From Stenotrophomonas sp. YIM B06876 (lineage in GTDB: Bacteria > Pseudomonadota > Gammaproteobacteria > Xanthomonadales > Xanthomonadaceae), in assembly GCF_030711595.1 (NCBI RefSeq), contig NZ_JAUJUJ010000022.1, positions 7,897 through 51,628 of the forward strand: DNA of 43,732 nucleotides, in the 5' to 3' direction. This document shows, one piece after another, positions 1-8,858 of the stretch (position 1 is the stretch's first letter; each line of letters begins with the position of its first letter). The notes beneath the pieces were generated by a model. The model ran no database searches. It was not told where the DNA came from and saw only the letters and a list, made by a program, of their open reading frames with translations. The position numbers and the translations under genes are program-made.

Positions 1-8
1 CCTGAGTC

Positions 9-95
9 GCCCAGGTGGCGGAATTGGTAGACGCACTAGCTTCAGGTGCTAGCGGGGGCAACTTCGTGGAGGTTCGAGTCCTCTCCTGGGCACCA
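9..95 (+). tRNA. tRNA-Leu, anticodon CAG
   Basis: An 87-nt cloverleaf with a 7-bp acceptor stem (GCCCAGG at 9-15 pairing with CCTGGGC at 85-91), discriminator A at 92 and an encoded CCA at 93-95. The anticodon loop TTCAGGT (41-47) gives anticodon CAG at 43-45, flanked by CTAGC/GCTAG stems. The long variable arm (about 52-68) is a class II feature typical of tRNA-Leu, and GGTTCGAGTCC is the T arm. It reads CUG, a very common leucine codon in this GC-rich genome. Confidence 0.97.
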
Positions 96-105
96 CGACT
101 CACAG

Positions 106-131
106 AAAAAACCCGCGAAAGCGGGTTTTTT
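106..131. terminator. Bidirectional intrinsic terminator between tRNA-Leu and emrB
   Basis: The stem AAACCCGC / GCGGGTTT closes a short GAAA loop, with an A6 tract on the left and a T6 tract on the right. It can therefore end the tRNA transcript on the plus strand and the pump operon arriving on the minus strand. It sits 11 nt after the tRNA CCA end. Confidence 0.88.
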
Positions 132-198
132 CGTTTCCGCCGATTGCCGCAGGTGCGTCCGCGCCAGACCGCAGCCGGGGCTGCCATTACCGTACTGC

Positions 199-1776
199 TC
201 AGTGCCCGCCTGGCGATGCCTTGGCGCCGAATGGCGGTCTGGCCAGCCACAGGAAGGCGATGATCGCCAGGAACACCCAGCCCAGCAGATAGAAGATGTC
301 GTTGAACCCCATCTGCGATGCCTGCTGGTCGATCATGCCGCTGAGCAGCGCGGCGCCACGCGGCAGGTCGCCCTGCCCCATCGCGCTTACCTGGGCCTGC
401 ATCCCCGGCGTGTAGGCGGAGATGTGTTCGGTGAGTTGTGCGTGATGCACCACGGTGCGGCGTGCCCACAGCCAGGTGGTCAACGAGACCGCGAAGCTGC
501 CGCCCAAGGTGCGCAGGAACGTGGCCAGCCCGGACCCGGCCGCGATCTCGATGCCATCCAGGTCCGACAGCAGGATCTGCAGCACCGGCATGAAGAACAG
601 CGCCACGCCGATGCCCATGATCAGCTGCACCCCGGCGACGTGGATGAAATCCACCTGCAAGGTGAAGTCCGCGCGCAGGAAGCTGGTCAGCGACAGGAAC
701 ACGAAGGCGACGGTGGCGAGCATGCGCATGTCGAAGCGCGAGGAGTATTTGCCCACGATCGGGGTCAGGAGCACCGGCAGCAGCCCAATCGGCGCGGTCG
801 CCAGTCCCGCCCAGACCGCGGTGTAGCCCAGATCGCGTTGCAGCCACAACGGGATCAGCAGCGCCACGCTGAAGAACGCGGCGTACGCCACCACCAGCGC
901 CAGGGTGCCGGCGCGGAAATTGCGATGGCGGAACAGCCGCAGGTCCACGATCGGATCCCTGTCGGTCAGCTCCCAGATCAGGAACACCGCCAGCGCCACC
1001 ACCGCGGTGCAGGCCAGCACAATGATCGTGGATGAGTTGAACCAGTCCTCGTCGTTGCCCAGGTCGAGCACCAGCTGCAGCGCACCGACGCCGATGACCA
1101 GGGTGATCAGGCCGACGTAGTCCATCTTCGGCTTTTCAATCTGCTCCGGGCGCCCGTGCAGCTGGTTGCCGACCACCAGCGCGGCGAATATCCCCAGCGG
1201 CACATTGATCAGGAAAATCCATTCCCAGCTGTAGCTGTCGGTGATCCAGCCGCCCAGGATCGGCCCGATGATCGGCGCGACCACCGTGATCATCGACAGC
1301 AGCGCCAACGCCTGCCCGCGTTTCGCGCGCGGGTAGATCGACACCAGCAGGCTCTGGGTGATCGGATACATCGGGCCGGCGACAAAGCCCTGCAGCGCGC
1401 GCGAGACCACCAGCATGCCCATGCTCTGGGCCAGGCCGCACAGCAGCGAGGCCACACTGAACGACAGCGTGGCCATGACGAACAACCGGGTTTCGCCGAA
1501 GCGGCGGCTGAGGTAACCGGTCAGCGGCAACGCGATCGCGGTACTGACTGCAAACGAGGTGATGACCCAGGTGGCCTGCTGCGAACTGGCGCCGAGATTG
1601 CCGGCAATGGCCGGCAGCGACACGTTGGCGATCGCGGTGTCGAGCACCTGCATGAACGAGGCCAGCGCCAGCCCGGCGGTGCACAGCACCAGATTGGGCG
1701 GCCGGAAGCCCGCGGCCGCGTCCGGAGCCGCCGGGCCACCCGGCCCTGCGGGTGCAGCGGGAGCCTGTGCGGCCAT
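199..1776 (-). CDS. emrB: EmrB-type MFS multidrug efflux permease (DHA2 family)
   Basis: A 525-residue inner-membrane drug/proton antiporter of the DHA2 (14-helix) branch of the major facilitator superfamily. After an Ala/Pro-rich cytoplasmic stretch of about 26 residues, the sequence runs through regularly spaced hydrophobic segments. 'MQVLDTAIANVSLPAIAG' near residues 42-59 is the typical first-helix signature of EmrB/QacA pumps. The motif-C-like stretch 'APIIGPILGGWITD' is near residues 166-180. It is the last gene of a three-gene operon, starting 7 nt after the emrA stop, and the terminator at 106-131 lies beyond its end. In the EmrAB-TolC scheme this protein supplies transport, EmrA bridges the periplasm and the outer-membrane factor provides the exit duct. 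Substrates cannot be read from sequence; hydrophobic compounds and uncouplers are usual for the family. Confidence 0.93.
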   Translation of the reverse strand: MAAQAPAAPAGPGGPAAPDAAAGFRPPNLVLCTAGLALASFMQVLDTAIANVSLPAIAGNLGASSQQATWVITSFAVSTAIALPLTGYLSRRFGETRLFVMATLSFSVASLLCGLAQSMGMLVVSRALQGFVAGPMYPITQSLLVSIYPRAKRGQALALLSMITVVAPIIGPILGGWITDSYSWEWIFLINVPLGIFAALVVGNQLHGRPEQIEKPKMDYVGLITLVIGVGALQLVLDLGNDEDWFNSSTIIVLACTAVVALAVFLIWELTDRDPIVDLRLFRHRNFRAGTLALVVAYAAFFSVALLIPLWLQRDLGYTAVWAGLATAPIGLLPVLLTPIVGKYSSRFDMRMLATVAFVFLSLTSFLRADFTLQVDFIHVAGVQLIMGIGVALFFMPVLQILLSDLDGIEIAAGSGLATFLRTLGGSFAVSLTTWLWARRTVVHHAQLTEHISAYTPGMQAQVSAMGQGDLPRGAALLSGMIDQQASQMGFNDIFYLLGWVFLAIIAFLWLARPPFGAKASPGGH

Positions 1777-1783
1777 GGCGGCG

Positions 1784-2965
1784 TCAGCCCGCCTTGTCCG
1801 CCAAAGGCAGGTTGCGCTGGATGACCTGGTGGATCAGCTCATCGGCGCGCTGCAACTGGCTGCTGTAGACGTCGGTCTCGAACAGCGGACCGGGCGCGGT
1901 TGCGGCCGGCAGCACCGCGCCGCTGCGGTCGTGCAGGTTCACCTCGGCCTTCATCGACAGCCCGATCCGCAACGGATGCTCGGCCAGTTGCCGGGCATCG
2001 ATGGCAATGCGCACCGGCACCCGCTGCACGATCTTGATCCAGTTGCCGCTGGCGTTCTGCGCCGGCAGCAGCGAGAACGCCGACCCGGTGCCCAGTCCCA
2101 GGCTGACGATACGGCCGCTGTACTCCACATCGCCGCCGTACAGGTCCGAGCGCAGCGCCACGGCCTGGCCCAGGCGCATGTGCCGCAACTGGTTTTCCTT
2201 GAAATTGGCCTCGACCCACATCTGCGCGATCGGCACCACCGCCATCAACGCGGTGCCCGGTTGCACGCGCTGGCCGACCTGCACCGAACGGCGGGCGACA
2301 TAGCCGCTGACCGGGGCGACGATGCCGGCCCGCGCATGATCGAGATAGGCCCGGCGCAGCTGCGCGGCGGCGGCCTGCACGTCCGGCTGGGTGGCAATCA
2401 CGGTGTCGTCGACCAGTGCGCTGCTGCGCTCGTAGCTTTGCCGTGAACCCGCCATGGCCGCCTCGGCGGCGGCCAGTTCATCCCGGGCATGGGCCAGCTC
2501 CTCATGGGAGATCGCGCCGCTGGCGGCCAGCCCCTTGCGCCGGGCGAAGTCGGCGCGGGCGCGTTGCAAGGCGACTTGGCGCGCCGACAGCTCGGCCTGC
2601 GCGCCTTCGACGCTGCGGTACAGCCCACGCACCTGGCGCACCGCCGCGGCGAGGTTGGCGCTGGCCTGCTGCAGGGCCACCTCGGTATCGGCCGGGTCCA
2701 GTTGCACCAGCAGTTGGCCGCGGGCCACGCGCATGCCGTCATCGGCATTGACCGACACCACCGTACCGGCGACCAGTGGCGTGATCTGCACCTGATTGCC
2801 CTGCACGTACGCATCGTCGGTGTTTTCAAACCAGCGGCCGTCGAGCAGGTACCACAGCCCCAGCAGCACCAGCAGCACCAGCACGATCAGCAGCAGCCCG
2901 CGCAGCAGCAGCCTGCGGCGTGAAGGCGTGGTTTTGCCGGGAGCAGGAACGGAAGTCTGGTTCAT
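1784..2965 (-). CDS. emrA: EmrA-type periplasmic adaptor (HlyD / membrane fusion family)
   Basis: A 393-residue membrane-fusion protein. An Arg-rich cytoplasmic start precedes one membrane anchor (about residues 19-39), followed by the family hallmark 'TDDAYVQGNQVQITPLVAG' near residue 48. A lipoyl/barrel-sandwich half, a long Ala/Gln-rich alpha-helical hairpin (about 95-210), the second lipoyl half ('APVSGYVARRSVQVGQRV') and beta-barrel sequence follow. It links the inner-membrane EmrB pump to the outer-membrane factor. The ATG overlaps the stop of the upstream outer-membrane-factor gene by 4 nt (ATGA), indicating translational coupling. Confidence 0.93.
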   Translation of the reverse strand: MNQTSVPAPGKTTPSRRRLLLRGLLLIVLVLLVLLGLWYLLDGRWFENTDDAYVQGNQVQITPLVAGTVVSVNADDGMRVARGQLLVQLDPADTEVALQQASANLAAAVRQVRGLYRSVEGAQAELSARQVALQRARADFARRKGLAASGAISHEELAHARDELAAAEAAMAGSRQSYERSSALVDDTVIATQPDVQAAAAQLRRAYLDHARAGIVAPVSGYVARRSVQVGQRVQPGTALMAVVPIAQMWVEANFKENQLRHMRLGQAVALRSDLYGGDVEYSGRIVSLGLGTGSAFSLLPAQNASGNWIKIVQRVPVRIAIDARQLAEHPLRIGLSMKAEVNLHDRSGAVLPAATAPGPLFETDVYSSQLQRADELIHQVIQRNLPLADKAG

Positions 2966-4455
2966 GGACGCTCTCTCGGATACGGGGACGCAATGGCCGT
3001 TGCCGCGCTGCGGGCGGCAGGAAAACCGCCCCCCAACGCCTGGCTCAGCCGCACCGATGCCAGCACCTGCTGCGACTGCAATGCCACCTGACGCTGCCGC
3101 GCCTCCAGCAGCTGGGCTTCCACTTCCAGCACGTCGAGGTAGCTGCCGACGCCGGCGCGGTAACGCAGCTGCGCCAGGTCATGGGCGGCCTGGGCGGTGG
3201 CCACGGCCCGGGCCTGCGCCTGGGCCTGGGCGCCCAGCGAACCCACCGCGCTGACCTGGTCGGCCACCTCGCGCAGCGCATCGACCAGCGACTGGTTGTA
3301 GCCGGCCACCGCCAGGTCGTATTGCGCATCGCTCTGGTCCAGGTTGGCGCGCAGGCGGCCCCCGTCGAAGATCGGCAGGCTCAGCGCCGGGCCGAGCAAG
3401 GCGAAGGTCGAGCCGCTGTTGAGCAGCCGGGTGATTTCGCTGGAGACCACCCCACCCAGGGCGGTCAGGTTGAGGCTGGGATAGAACCGCGCCTTGGCCA
3501 CATGGATCTGCCGCGCGGCCGCTTCCACCCGCCACCGGGCGGCGACGATATCCGGGCGCCGGCCCAGCAGATCGCTGGGTAGCACCCCGGGCAGCTGCAG
3601 GGCGAGCGGGCTCAGTACCCGCGGGCGCGCGACCAGCAGGCCGCGATCCGGCCCCTGGCCGAGCAGCGCGGCAAGCGCGGTACGGGCCTCATCGATCTGC
3701 TGCCGTGCCGCCTGCCGCTGCTGTTGCGCAGCCGGGATGCGGGCCTCGGCCTGGCGCACCTGCAGGTCACTGTCGATCCCGGCCCGGCGCCGCTGCCGGG
3801 TCAGGTCCAGCGTCTTCTGCGCCCGCGCCAATTCTTCGCCGGCCACATCCTGCAGCTGCCAGGCGTAGCCGAGCTGGGCGTAGGCGCTGACGATCGCCGC
3901 GGACAGATCCAGACGCGCGGCCCGGGCATCCACCTCGGCGGCATGGCCGCTGTCCACCGCCGCTTCCCAGGCGGCACGCTTGCCGCCCCACAGGTCCACG
4001 CCGTAACTGAAATGGAGGTAGGCATCGAGGCTGCCGCTGAAATGGCCACCGAACTCCTCGCCGACCATTGACGCCGGCAGGCGCACCTGGTTGTAGCCGG
4101 CCGACGCGGACAGCCCCGGCAGGCGCTCGGCCCGTGCCGCACCAATCTGCGCCCGGGCCTGGCGCAGCCGCGCATCGGCGGCCTCCAGCCCGGGATTGTG
4201 CTGCAACCCTTCGGCGATCAGCACATCCAGCGCCGGGTCCCCCAGCGCGCGCCACCAATCGCTGGCCGGCCACCCGGGCCGGCTCAGCCCGGCATTGCCC
4301 AGAGTCTGCCCGGCCTGCAGCCGGTCGGCAGCGAACATGCGGACATGCGGCTGCAACCCGCCGCTGCTGGCGCAGGCCGCCAGCGCCAGCACCGCAAGCC
4401 CCAGCAGCGGACGCCACCGCCGCGCACCATCAGCCGGGGAAGTCGCACAGGTCAT
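2962..4455 (-). CDS. Outer-membrane efflux lipoprotein (NodT/OprM-type, EmrC-like)
   Basis: A 497-residue outer-membrane factor of the RND/EmrAB outer-membrane lipoprotein (NodT) family. I start it at 4455 because this gives a lipoprotein signal: a short charged region, the hydrophobic stretch 'LLGLAVLALAAC' and a lipobox Cys around residue 26. The longer open frame to 4575 adds only an Arg/Pro-rich stretch. The mature part shows the duplicated outer-membrane-factor pattern, such as 'GRRPDIVAARWRVEAA', 'FYPSLNLTALGG' and 'LDVLEVEAQLLEARQRQ'. It is the first gene of the operon outer-membrane factor-emrA-emrB. That order matches emrC-emrA-emrB as I recall it from Stenotrophomonas, but no MarR-type emrR lies upstream here; parC diverges instead. 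Confidence 0.9.
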   Translation of the reverse strand: MTCATSPADGARRWRPLLGLAVLALAACASSGGLQPHVRMFAADRLQAGQTLGNAGLSRPGWPASDWWRALGDPALDVLIAEGLQHNPGLEAADARLRQARAQIGAARAERLPGLSASAGYNQVRLPASMVGEEFGGHFSGSLDAYLHFSYGVDLWGGKRAAWEAAVDSGHAAEVDARAARLDLSAAIVSAYAQLGYAWQLQDVAGEELARAQKTLDLTRQRRRAGIDSDLQVRQAEARIPAAQQQRQAARQQIDEARTALAALLGQGPDRGLLVARPRVLSPLALQLPGVLPSDLLGRRPDIVAARWRVEAAARQIHVAKARFYPSLNLTALGGVVSSEITRLLNSGSTFALLGPALSLPIFDGGRLRANLDQSDAQYDLAVAGYNQSLVDALREVADQVSAVGSLGAQAQAQARAVATAQAAHDLAQLRYRAGVGSYLDVLEVEAQLLEARQRQVALQSQQVLASVRLSQALGGGFPAARSAATAIASPYPRERP

Positions 4456-4592
4456 GGCTGGGCATTCTGCTCCCCGGAATGTGCGCTCCGTGGGAAAACT
4501 CCGGCCCGGGAAGGGGCCGGGTCGCAGCAGGCGGGACCGCACCCGGCTACGCTGAGGCCCTTTCCGGGCGGGCATTCAATCCATCGCGCGGC

Positions 4593-4620
4593 TTGGCATC
4601 CCCGGCTGCATCCGGATAAT
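4593..4620 (+). promoter_or_regulatory. Probable sigma70 promoter of parC
   Basis: TTGGCA at 4593-4598 and GATAAT at 4615-4620, spaced by 16 bp, lie about 60 bp before the parC ATG. The same 225-bp gap (4456-4680) must hold the divergent promoter of the efflux operon, for which I see no equally clear boxes. Confidence 0.55.
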
Positions 4621-4680
4621 CGAACGACTAAGAAGCCGACGGCCACATCGCCGCTTCCCCTTTACAGGTAGCACCCACGC

Positions 4681-6927
4681 ATGACCGATCTTGCACGCCC
4701 CGTGTTCCACGGCTTTGAACAGCAACCGCTGCGCGAGTACGCCGAACGCGCCTATCTCGACTACTCCATGTACGTGGTGCTGGACCGCGCCCTGCCGTTC
4801 ATCGGCGACGGGCTCAAGCCGGTGCAGCGCCGCATCATCTATGCGATGAGTGAGCTCGGTCTCAATGCCGCGGCCAAGCCCAAGAAGTCGGCGCGCACCG
4901 TCGGCGATGTGATCGGCAAATACCATCCGCATGGCGACAGCGCGTGCTACGAGGCCCTGGTGCTGATGGCGCAGCCGTTTTCCTATCGCTATCCGCTGAT
5001 CGAGGGCCAGGGCAACTTCGGCTCGCCCGACGATCCGAAGTCATTCGCCGCGATGCGCTACACCGAATCCAAGCTGACCCCGATCGCCGAAGTGCTGCTC
5101 GGCGAACTGGGTCAGGGCACCGCCGACTGGACCCCGAATTTCGACGGCACCCTGGAAGAGCCGACCTGGATGCCGGCGCGGCTGCCGCACCTGCTGCTCA
5201 ACGGCACCACCGGCATCGCCGTGGGCATGGCCACCGACGTACCGCCGCACAACCTCAACGAGATCGTCACTGCGGTGATCCGCCTGATCGACGATCCCGA
5301 CGCCAGCGTGGCCGACCTGTGCGAACACGTGCGCGGCCCCGACTACCCCACCACCGCCGAGATCATCACCCCGGCAGCGGACCTGCGGGCCATGTATGAA
5401 ACCGGCCTCGGCAGCGTCCGCGCCCGCGCCACGTTCCACAAGGACGGCAACAACATCGTCGTCAACGCCCTGCCGCACCAGGTTTCGCCGGCCAAGGTGA
5501 TCGAGCAGATCGCCGCGCAGATGCGGGCCAAGAAGCTGCCCTGGCTGGAAGACATCCGCGACGAATCCGATCACGCCACCCCGGTGCGGGTGGTGCTGAT
5601 TCCGCGTTCCAACCGCGTCGATGCCGAACAGCTGATGGGCCACCTGTTCGCCACCACCGACCTGGAGCGCAGCTACCGCGTCAACCTCAATGTGATCGGG
5701 CTGGACGGGCGTCCGCAGGTCAAGAACCTGAAGATGCTGCTGTCCGAGTGGCTGCACTTCCGCTACGCCACCGTGACCCGCCGCCTCAACCACCGCCTGC
5801 AGAAGGTCGAGCGTCGCCTGCACCTGCTGGACGGTTTGCTGGTGGCGTTCCTCAACCTGGATGAAGTGATCCATATCATCCGCACCGAGGACGAGCCGCG
5901 GGCCGCGTTGATCGCCCGCTTCGCGCTGAGCGGGGAGCAGGCCGACTACATCCTCGACACCCGGCTGAAGCAGCTGGCGCGGCTGGAGGAAATGAAAATA
6001 CGTGGCGAGCAGGATGCGCTGGCCCTCGAGCGCGAACAGCTGATGGCGCTGCTGGAAAGCAAGACCAAACTGAAGAGGCTGGTCAAGGAAGAACTGCTGG
6101 CCGATGCCGCCAAGTTCGGCGACGCCCGCCGCTCGCCCCTGGTCCAGCGCGGCGCCGCCCAGGCCATCGACGAAACCGAACTGGTGCCGAGCGAGCCGAT
6201 GACCGTGGTGCTGTCGGAAAAGGGCTGGATCCGTGCGGCCAAGGGCCACGACGTGGACGCTGCCGGGTTGTCCTATCGCGATGGCGACAGCCTGCTCGGC
6301 GCGGTGCGCAGCCGCAGCACGCAGCAGGTGGCCTTCATCGATTCCGAAGGCCGCGCCTATTCCACGCTGGTGCATACCCTGCCCTCGGCGCGCGGCAATG
6401 GTGAACCGTTGACGGGGCGCTTCTCCCCGGCCGCGGGTGCGTCGTTCCAGGTGCTGGCCAGCGGCGAGAACACCACCCGCTTCGTGCTGGCGTCCTCGCA
6501 CGGCTATGGCTTTGTCACCCGCTTCGAGAACCTGACCGGCCGCAACAAGGCCGGCAAGGCCATGCTCAACCTCACCCCCGGCTCGCGCGTGCTGCAGCCG
6601 GCGGTGGTGGCCAACCCGGAAACGGACCGCATTGTCGCCGTCACCAGTGCCGGCAACCTGCTGGCGATTGCGGCCACCGACCTGCCCGAGCTGGACAAGG
6701 GCAAGGGCAACAAGATCATCGATATCCCCAAGGCCAAGCTCGCCACCGAGCGCGTGGTCGCGGTGGTGGCGGTATCCCCGGGCAATACGCTGCTGGTACG
6801 CAGTGGCCAGCGCACCATGAACCTGTCGTTCAAGGATCTGGACACCTATGTCGGGACGCGGGCTTCGCGCGGGCATCTGTTGCCGCGCGGGTGGCAGAAG
6901 GTGGAAGGGCTGGATGTTCAGGTCTGA
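4681..6927 (+). CDS. parC: DNA topoisomerase IV subunit A (ParC)
   Basis: A 748-residue type IIA topoisomerase breakage-reunion subunit that works with ParE to decatenate daughter chromosomes. The N-terminal winged-helix/tower region contains '[14 protein letters not shown]' (79-92) and the catalytic tyrosine in 'AAMRYTES' (Tyr127, with Arg126). Assignment to ParC rather than GyrA rests on this E. coli ParC-like stretch, the length (GyrA is usually above 850 residues) and a C-terminal beta-pinwheel with no evident GyrA box. The quinolone-determining positions equivalent to E. coli Ser80 and Glu84 are Ser87 and Glu91, the unmutated state. The ATG is preceded by a weak AGGTAG ribosome site. A GC-rich hairpin follows the stop. 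Confidence 0.96.
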   Translation: MTDLARPVFHGFEQQPLREYAERAYLDYSMYVVLDRALPFIGDGLKPVQRRIIYAMSELGLNAAAKPKKSARTVGDVIGKYHPHGDSACYEALVLMAQPFSYRYPLIEGQGNFGSPDDPKSFAAMRYTESKLTPIAEVLLGELGQGTADWTPNFDGTLEEPTWMPARLPHLLLNGTTGIAVGMATDVPPHNLNEIVTAVIRLIDDPDASVADLCEHVRGPDYPTTAEIITPAADLRAMYETGLGSVRARATFHKDGNNIVVNALPHQVSPAKVIEQIAAQMRAKKLPWLEDIRDESDHATPVRVVLIPRSNRVDAEQLMGHLFATTDLERSYRVNLNVIGLDGRPQVKNLKMLLSEWLHFRYATVTRRLNHRLQKVERRLHLLDGLLVAFLNLDEVIHIIRTEDEPRAALIARFALSGEQADYILDTRLKQLARLEEMKIRGEQDALALEREQLMALLESKTKLKRLVKEELLADAAKFGDARRSPLVQRGAAQAIDETELVPSEPMTVVLSEKGWIRAAKGHDVDAAGLSYRDGDSLLGAVRSRSTQQVAFIDSEGRAYSTLVHTLPSARGNGEPLTGRFSPAAGASFQVLASGENTTRFVLASSHGYGFVTRFENLTGRNKAGKAMLNLTPGSRVLQPAVVANPETDRIVAVTSAGNLLAIAATDLPELDKGKGNKIIDIPKAKLATERVVAVVAVSPGNTLLVRSGQRTMNLSFKDLDTYVGTRASRGHLLPRGWQKVEGLDVQV

Positions 6928-6945
6928 TCCACCATGGCACTGACA

Positions 6946-6976
6946 GGAAAGGCCGGGGCACTGCCCCGGCCTTTCC
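6946..6976 (+). terminator. Probable parC terminator hairpin
   Basis: A perfect 13-bp inverted repeat, GGAAAGGCCGGGG / CCCCGGCCTTTCC, with a 5-nt loop, 19 nt after the parC stop. Its 3' arm contains TTT but there is no extended U tract, so termination efficiency is uncertain. Confidence 0.6.
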
Positions 6977-7054
6977 GCTTGTAGCTGCCCACGGATCGCC
7001 AGCAGCAGCCCGATCTCCGACAATCCACGCTGGACAAAGAGCAAGGGGCAAAAC

Positions 7055-7720
7055 ATGCAACCGGATTTCTGGCTGGAGCGCTGGCACAACGGCCAGATCG
7101 GCTTCCATCGCAATGAAGTGATGCCGCTGCTGCAGAAACACTGGTCCACGCTGGAGCTGCCCACCGGCAGCCGTGTGCTGGTACCGCTGTGCGGCAAGAC
7201 CCTGGACATGCACTGGCTGGCCTCACAGGGACATCGTGTGCTCGGCGTCGAACTGTCGCCACTGGCCGTGGAGCAGTTCTTCGCCGAGGCTGGCATCACC
7301 CCGCAGCGTCACCAGAGCCCGTTCGGCGAACACTACTGCGCCGGTCCGATCGAGATCATCTGCGGCGATGCCTTCGCCCTGGACGACAACCTGCTGGCCG
7401 ACATTGCCGGCGTCTACGACCGCGCCGCGCTGATCGCCCTGCCACCGGAGCTGCGCCAGCACTATCGCGATACGTTGTACGCGCGCCTGCCCGACGGCTG
7501 CCGCGGCGTGCTGATCACCCTGGAATATCCGCAGGAGGAAAAGCAGGGTCCGCCGTTCTCGGTCGGACAACCGGAGGTCGAGCGCCTGTTCGCCGCACCG
7601 TGGCAGGCGCATCTGCTGGAACGCCGCGACATCCTCGAGCAGCAGCCGGGCTTCCGCGCCGAAGGCGTGAGCGCCCTGGCCACCGCGGTGTATCGCCTGC
7701 AGCGCAACGGCAGGCCCTGA
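7055..7720 (+). CDS. tpm: Thiopurine S-methyltransferase family protein
   Basis: A 221-residue SAM-dependent methyltransferase, full length for bacterial TPMT. The opening 'FWLERWHNGQIGFHR' and the motif I region 'VLVPLCGKTLDMHWLASQGH' (about 43-62) are diagnostic. 'GVYDRAALIALPPELR' and 'LITLEYPQEEKQGPPFSV' match the later conserved blocks. Bacterial Tpm enzymes methylate thiopurines and, in pseudomonads and relatives, selenium or tellurium oxyanions; the natural substrate here is unknown. The gene stands alone between parC and an exported protein. AAGGGGCAAAACATG gives a plausible ribosome site. A hairpin with GCAGGGAG/CTCCCTGC arms follows the stop but has no T tract. Confidence 0.93.
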   Translation: MQPDFWLERWHNGQIGFHRNEVMPLLQKHWSTLELPTGSRVLVPLCGKTLDMHWLASQGHRVLGVELSPLAVEQFFAEAGITPQRHQSPFGEHYCAGPIEIICGDAFALDDNLLADIAGVYDRAALIALPPELRQHYRDTLYARLPDGCRGVLITLEYPQEEKQGPPFSVGQPEVERLFAAPWQAHLLERRDILEQQPGFRAEGVSALATAVYRLQRNGRP

Positions 7721-7866
7721 CCCACAGCAGCAGGGAGTCGCCGGGCATGGGCCTCCCTGCCTGACGGAGCCGGTATTCACCGCTCCACCTCGTCCCCGCC
7801 AATAAGATGGGTGCAAGCCCCCGCGGGGAGGCCTTGGGCAGGTCCGTTTCGTCCGGAGGGGATGCA

Positions 7867-8556
7867 ATGTCGTTGCAGCACTCGACCCGCCGTTCCTCAG
7901 CGCTGCTGGGAGCGGGCCTGTTTTCGCTGGGCGTGTTCCAGGCCCATGCCGGCGCGAGTCTGTTGGTCGACGATGCCAGCATCACCGCGCATGGCCACTG
8001 CCAGGTCGAGTCGTGGATCCGCGCGCATTCGCCCGGGCAGGAGCTGACCTCGGTACCCGCCTGCAATGCCGCCGGCATCGAGTTCGGACTCGGCTACAGC
8101 CACTACACGCAGGCCGGCACCGGCAACCTGTGGAGTCTGGCGGCCAAGCACCTGTTCCGCGATTTCGATACGCAGCCCTGGGGGCTTGGCCTGTCTGTCA
8201 ATGCGGGCTGGGATGGCAATGCCGGGCGCTGGACGAACGGGTCGGTCAATCTGCCGCTGAGCATCGCCCTGGACCCCGATCGCAAGGCGGTGCTGCACCT
8301 CAATATCGGCTGGAGCAAGCCTGAGGCACAGCCCGCGGCCCTGACCGGCGGCATCGGCTCCGAATGGGTCCTGGGCCCGTCATGGACGTTGCTGGCCGAA
8401 ATGTATGCCGTCCATCGCGGCCCCACCCTCGCCCAGCTCGGCCTGCGCCATGCCTTGTCGAACGCGACCTCCCTCGACGTTCTGGCCGGCCACCAGCGCG
8501 GACAGCAAGGCGGCTCGTGGCTGACACTGGGGCTCAACTTCGATTTTCCCAGGTAA
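7867..8556 (+). CDS. Exported beta-barrel-like protein of unknown function
   Basis: A 229-residue protein from the ATG at 7867, chosen for the strong GGAGGGG site at 7855-7861 and because it gives a clean Sec signal peptide (hydrophobic core 'ALLGAGLFSLGVFQA', cleavage after AHA around residue 28). The rest has alternating short amphipathic strands such as 'GLGLSVNAGW', 'AVLHLNIGW' and 'WLTLGLNFDF', few charges and an aromatic near-C-terminal end, as expected for a small outer-membrane barrel. The opening of the mature part vaguely resembles the Phenol_MetA_deg outer-membrane family, but I cannot assign it. Two Cys (in 'HCQVES' and 'PACNAAG') could form a disulphide. Function unknown. Confidence 0.75.
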   Translation: MSLQHSTRRSSALLGAGLFSLGVFQAHAGASLLVDDASITAHGHCQVESWIRAHSPGQELTSVPACNAAGIEFGLGYSHYTQAGTGNLWSLAAKHLFRDFDTQPWGLGLSVNAGWDGNAGRWTNGSVNLPLSIALDPDRKAVLHLNIGWSKPEAQPAALTGGIGSEWVLGPSWTLLAEMYAVHRGPTLAQLGLRHALSNATSLDVLAGHQRGQQGGSWLTLGLNFDFPR

Positions 8557-8858
8557 CCCGGCTGCCAGCAGCACCGCCATCCCCATCAGACGCACCGGAA
8601 CCAGGGTCAAAGCGTCCGTGAGGGGAGACCGCCTGATCTCCCTGTCGCCGGAACGGCGCAAATGCCGGATCCCGGTCCCGGCGGCAATGTGCTCCGGTCT
8701 GGGCACTGCACCACCGCCGGCCGCCGCAAATGCCCGGGCATGAAGCGGTACAGTGCCGGCACCCATGGCGTGCGCCCCCTGCGCGGCGATGTGGCAGGCA
8801 AACAGAAACAGGTGCCGTCAAGGACGGCGCATCTTCCAACGCCGTATCGAGGGCCGCC
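8557..8858. other. Intergenic region upstream of the ABC transporter
   Basis: About 300 bases with no convincing gene. The open frames on both strands have no ribosome site and no recognisable protein. It holds a perfect 12-nt palindrome, ATGCCCGGGCAT, at 8730-8741, about 118 bp before the permease start, and two similar words CAAATGCCGG / CAAATGCCCGG about 70 bp apart. These could be operator elements, but there is no independent support. No good -35/-10 pair was found. Confidence 0.4.

Noticed and set aside
5041..7299. Long minus-strand open frame (about 750 codons) antisense to parC
   Set aside because: Product is His/Gln/Arg-rich with no recognisable domain; long antisense frames are expected in GC-rich coding sequence, and parC is unmistakable.
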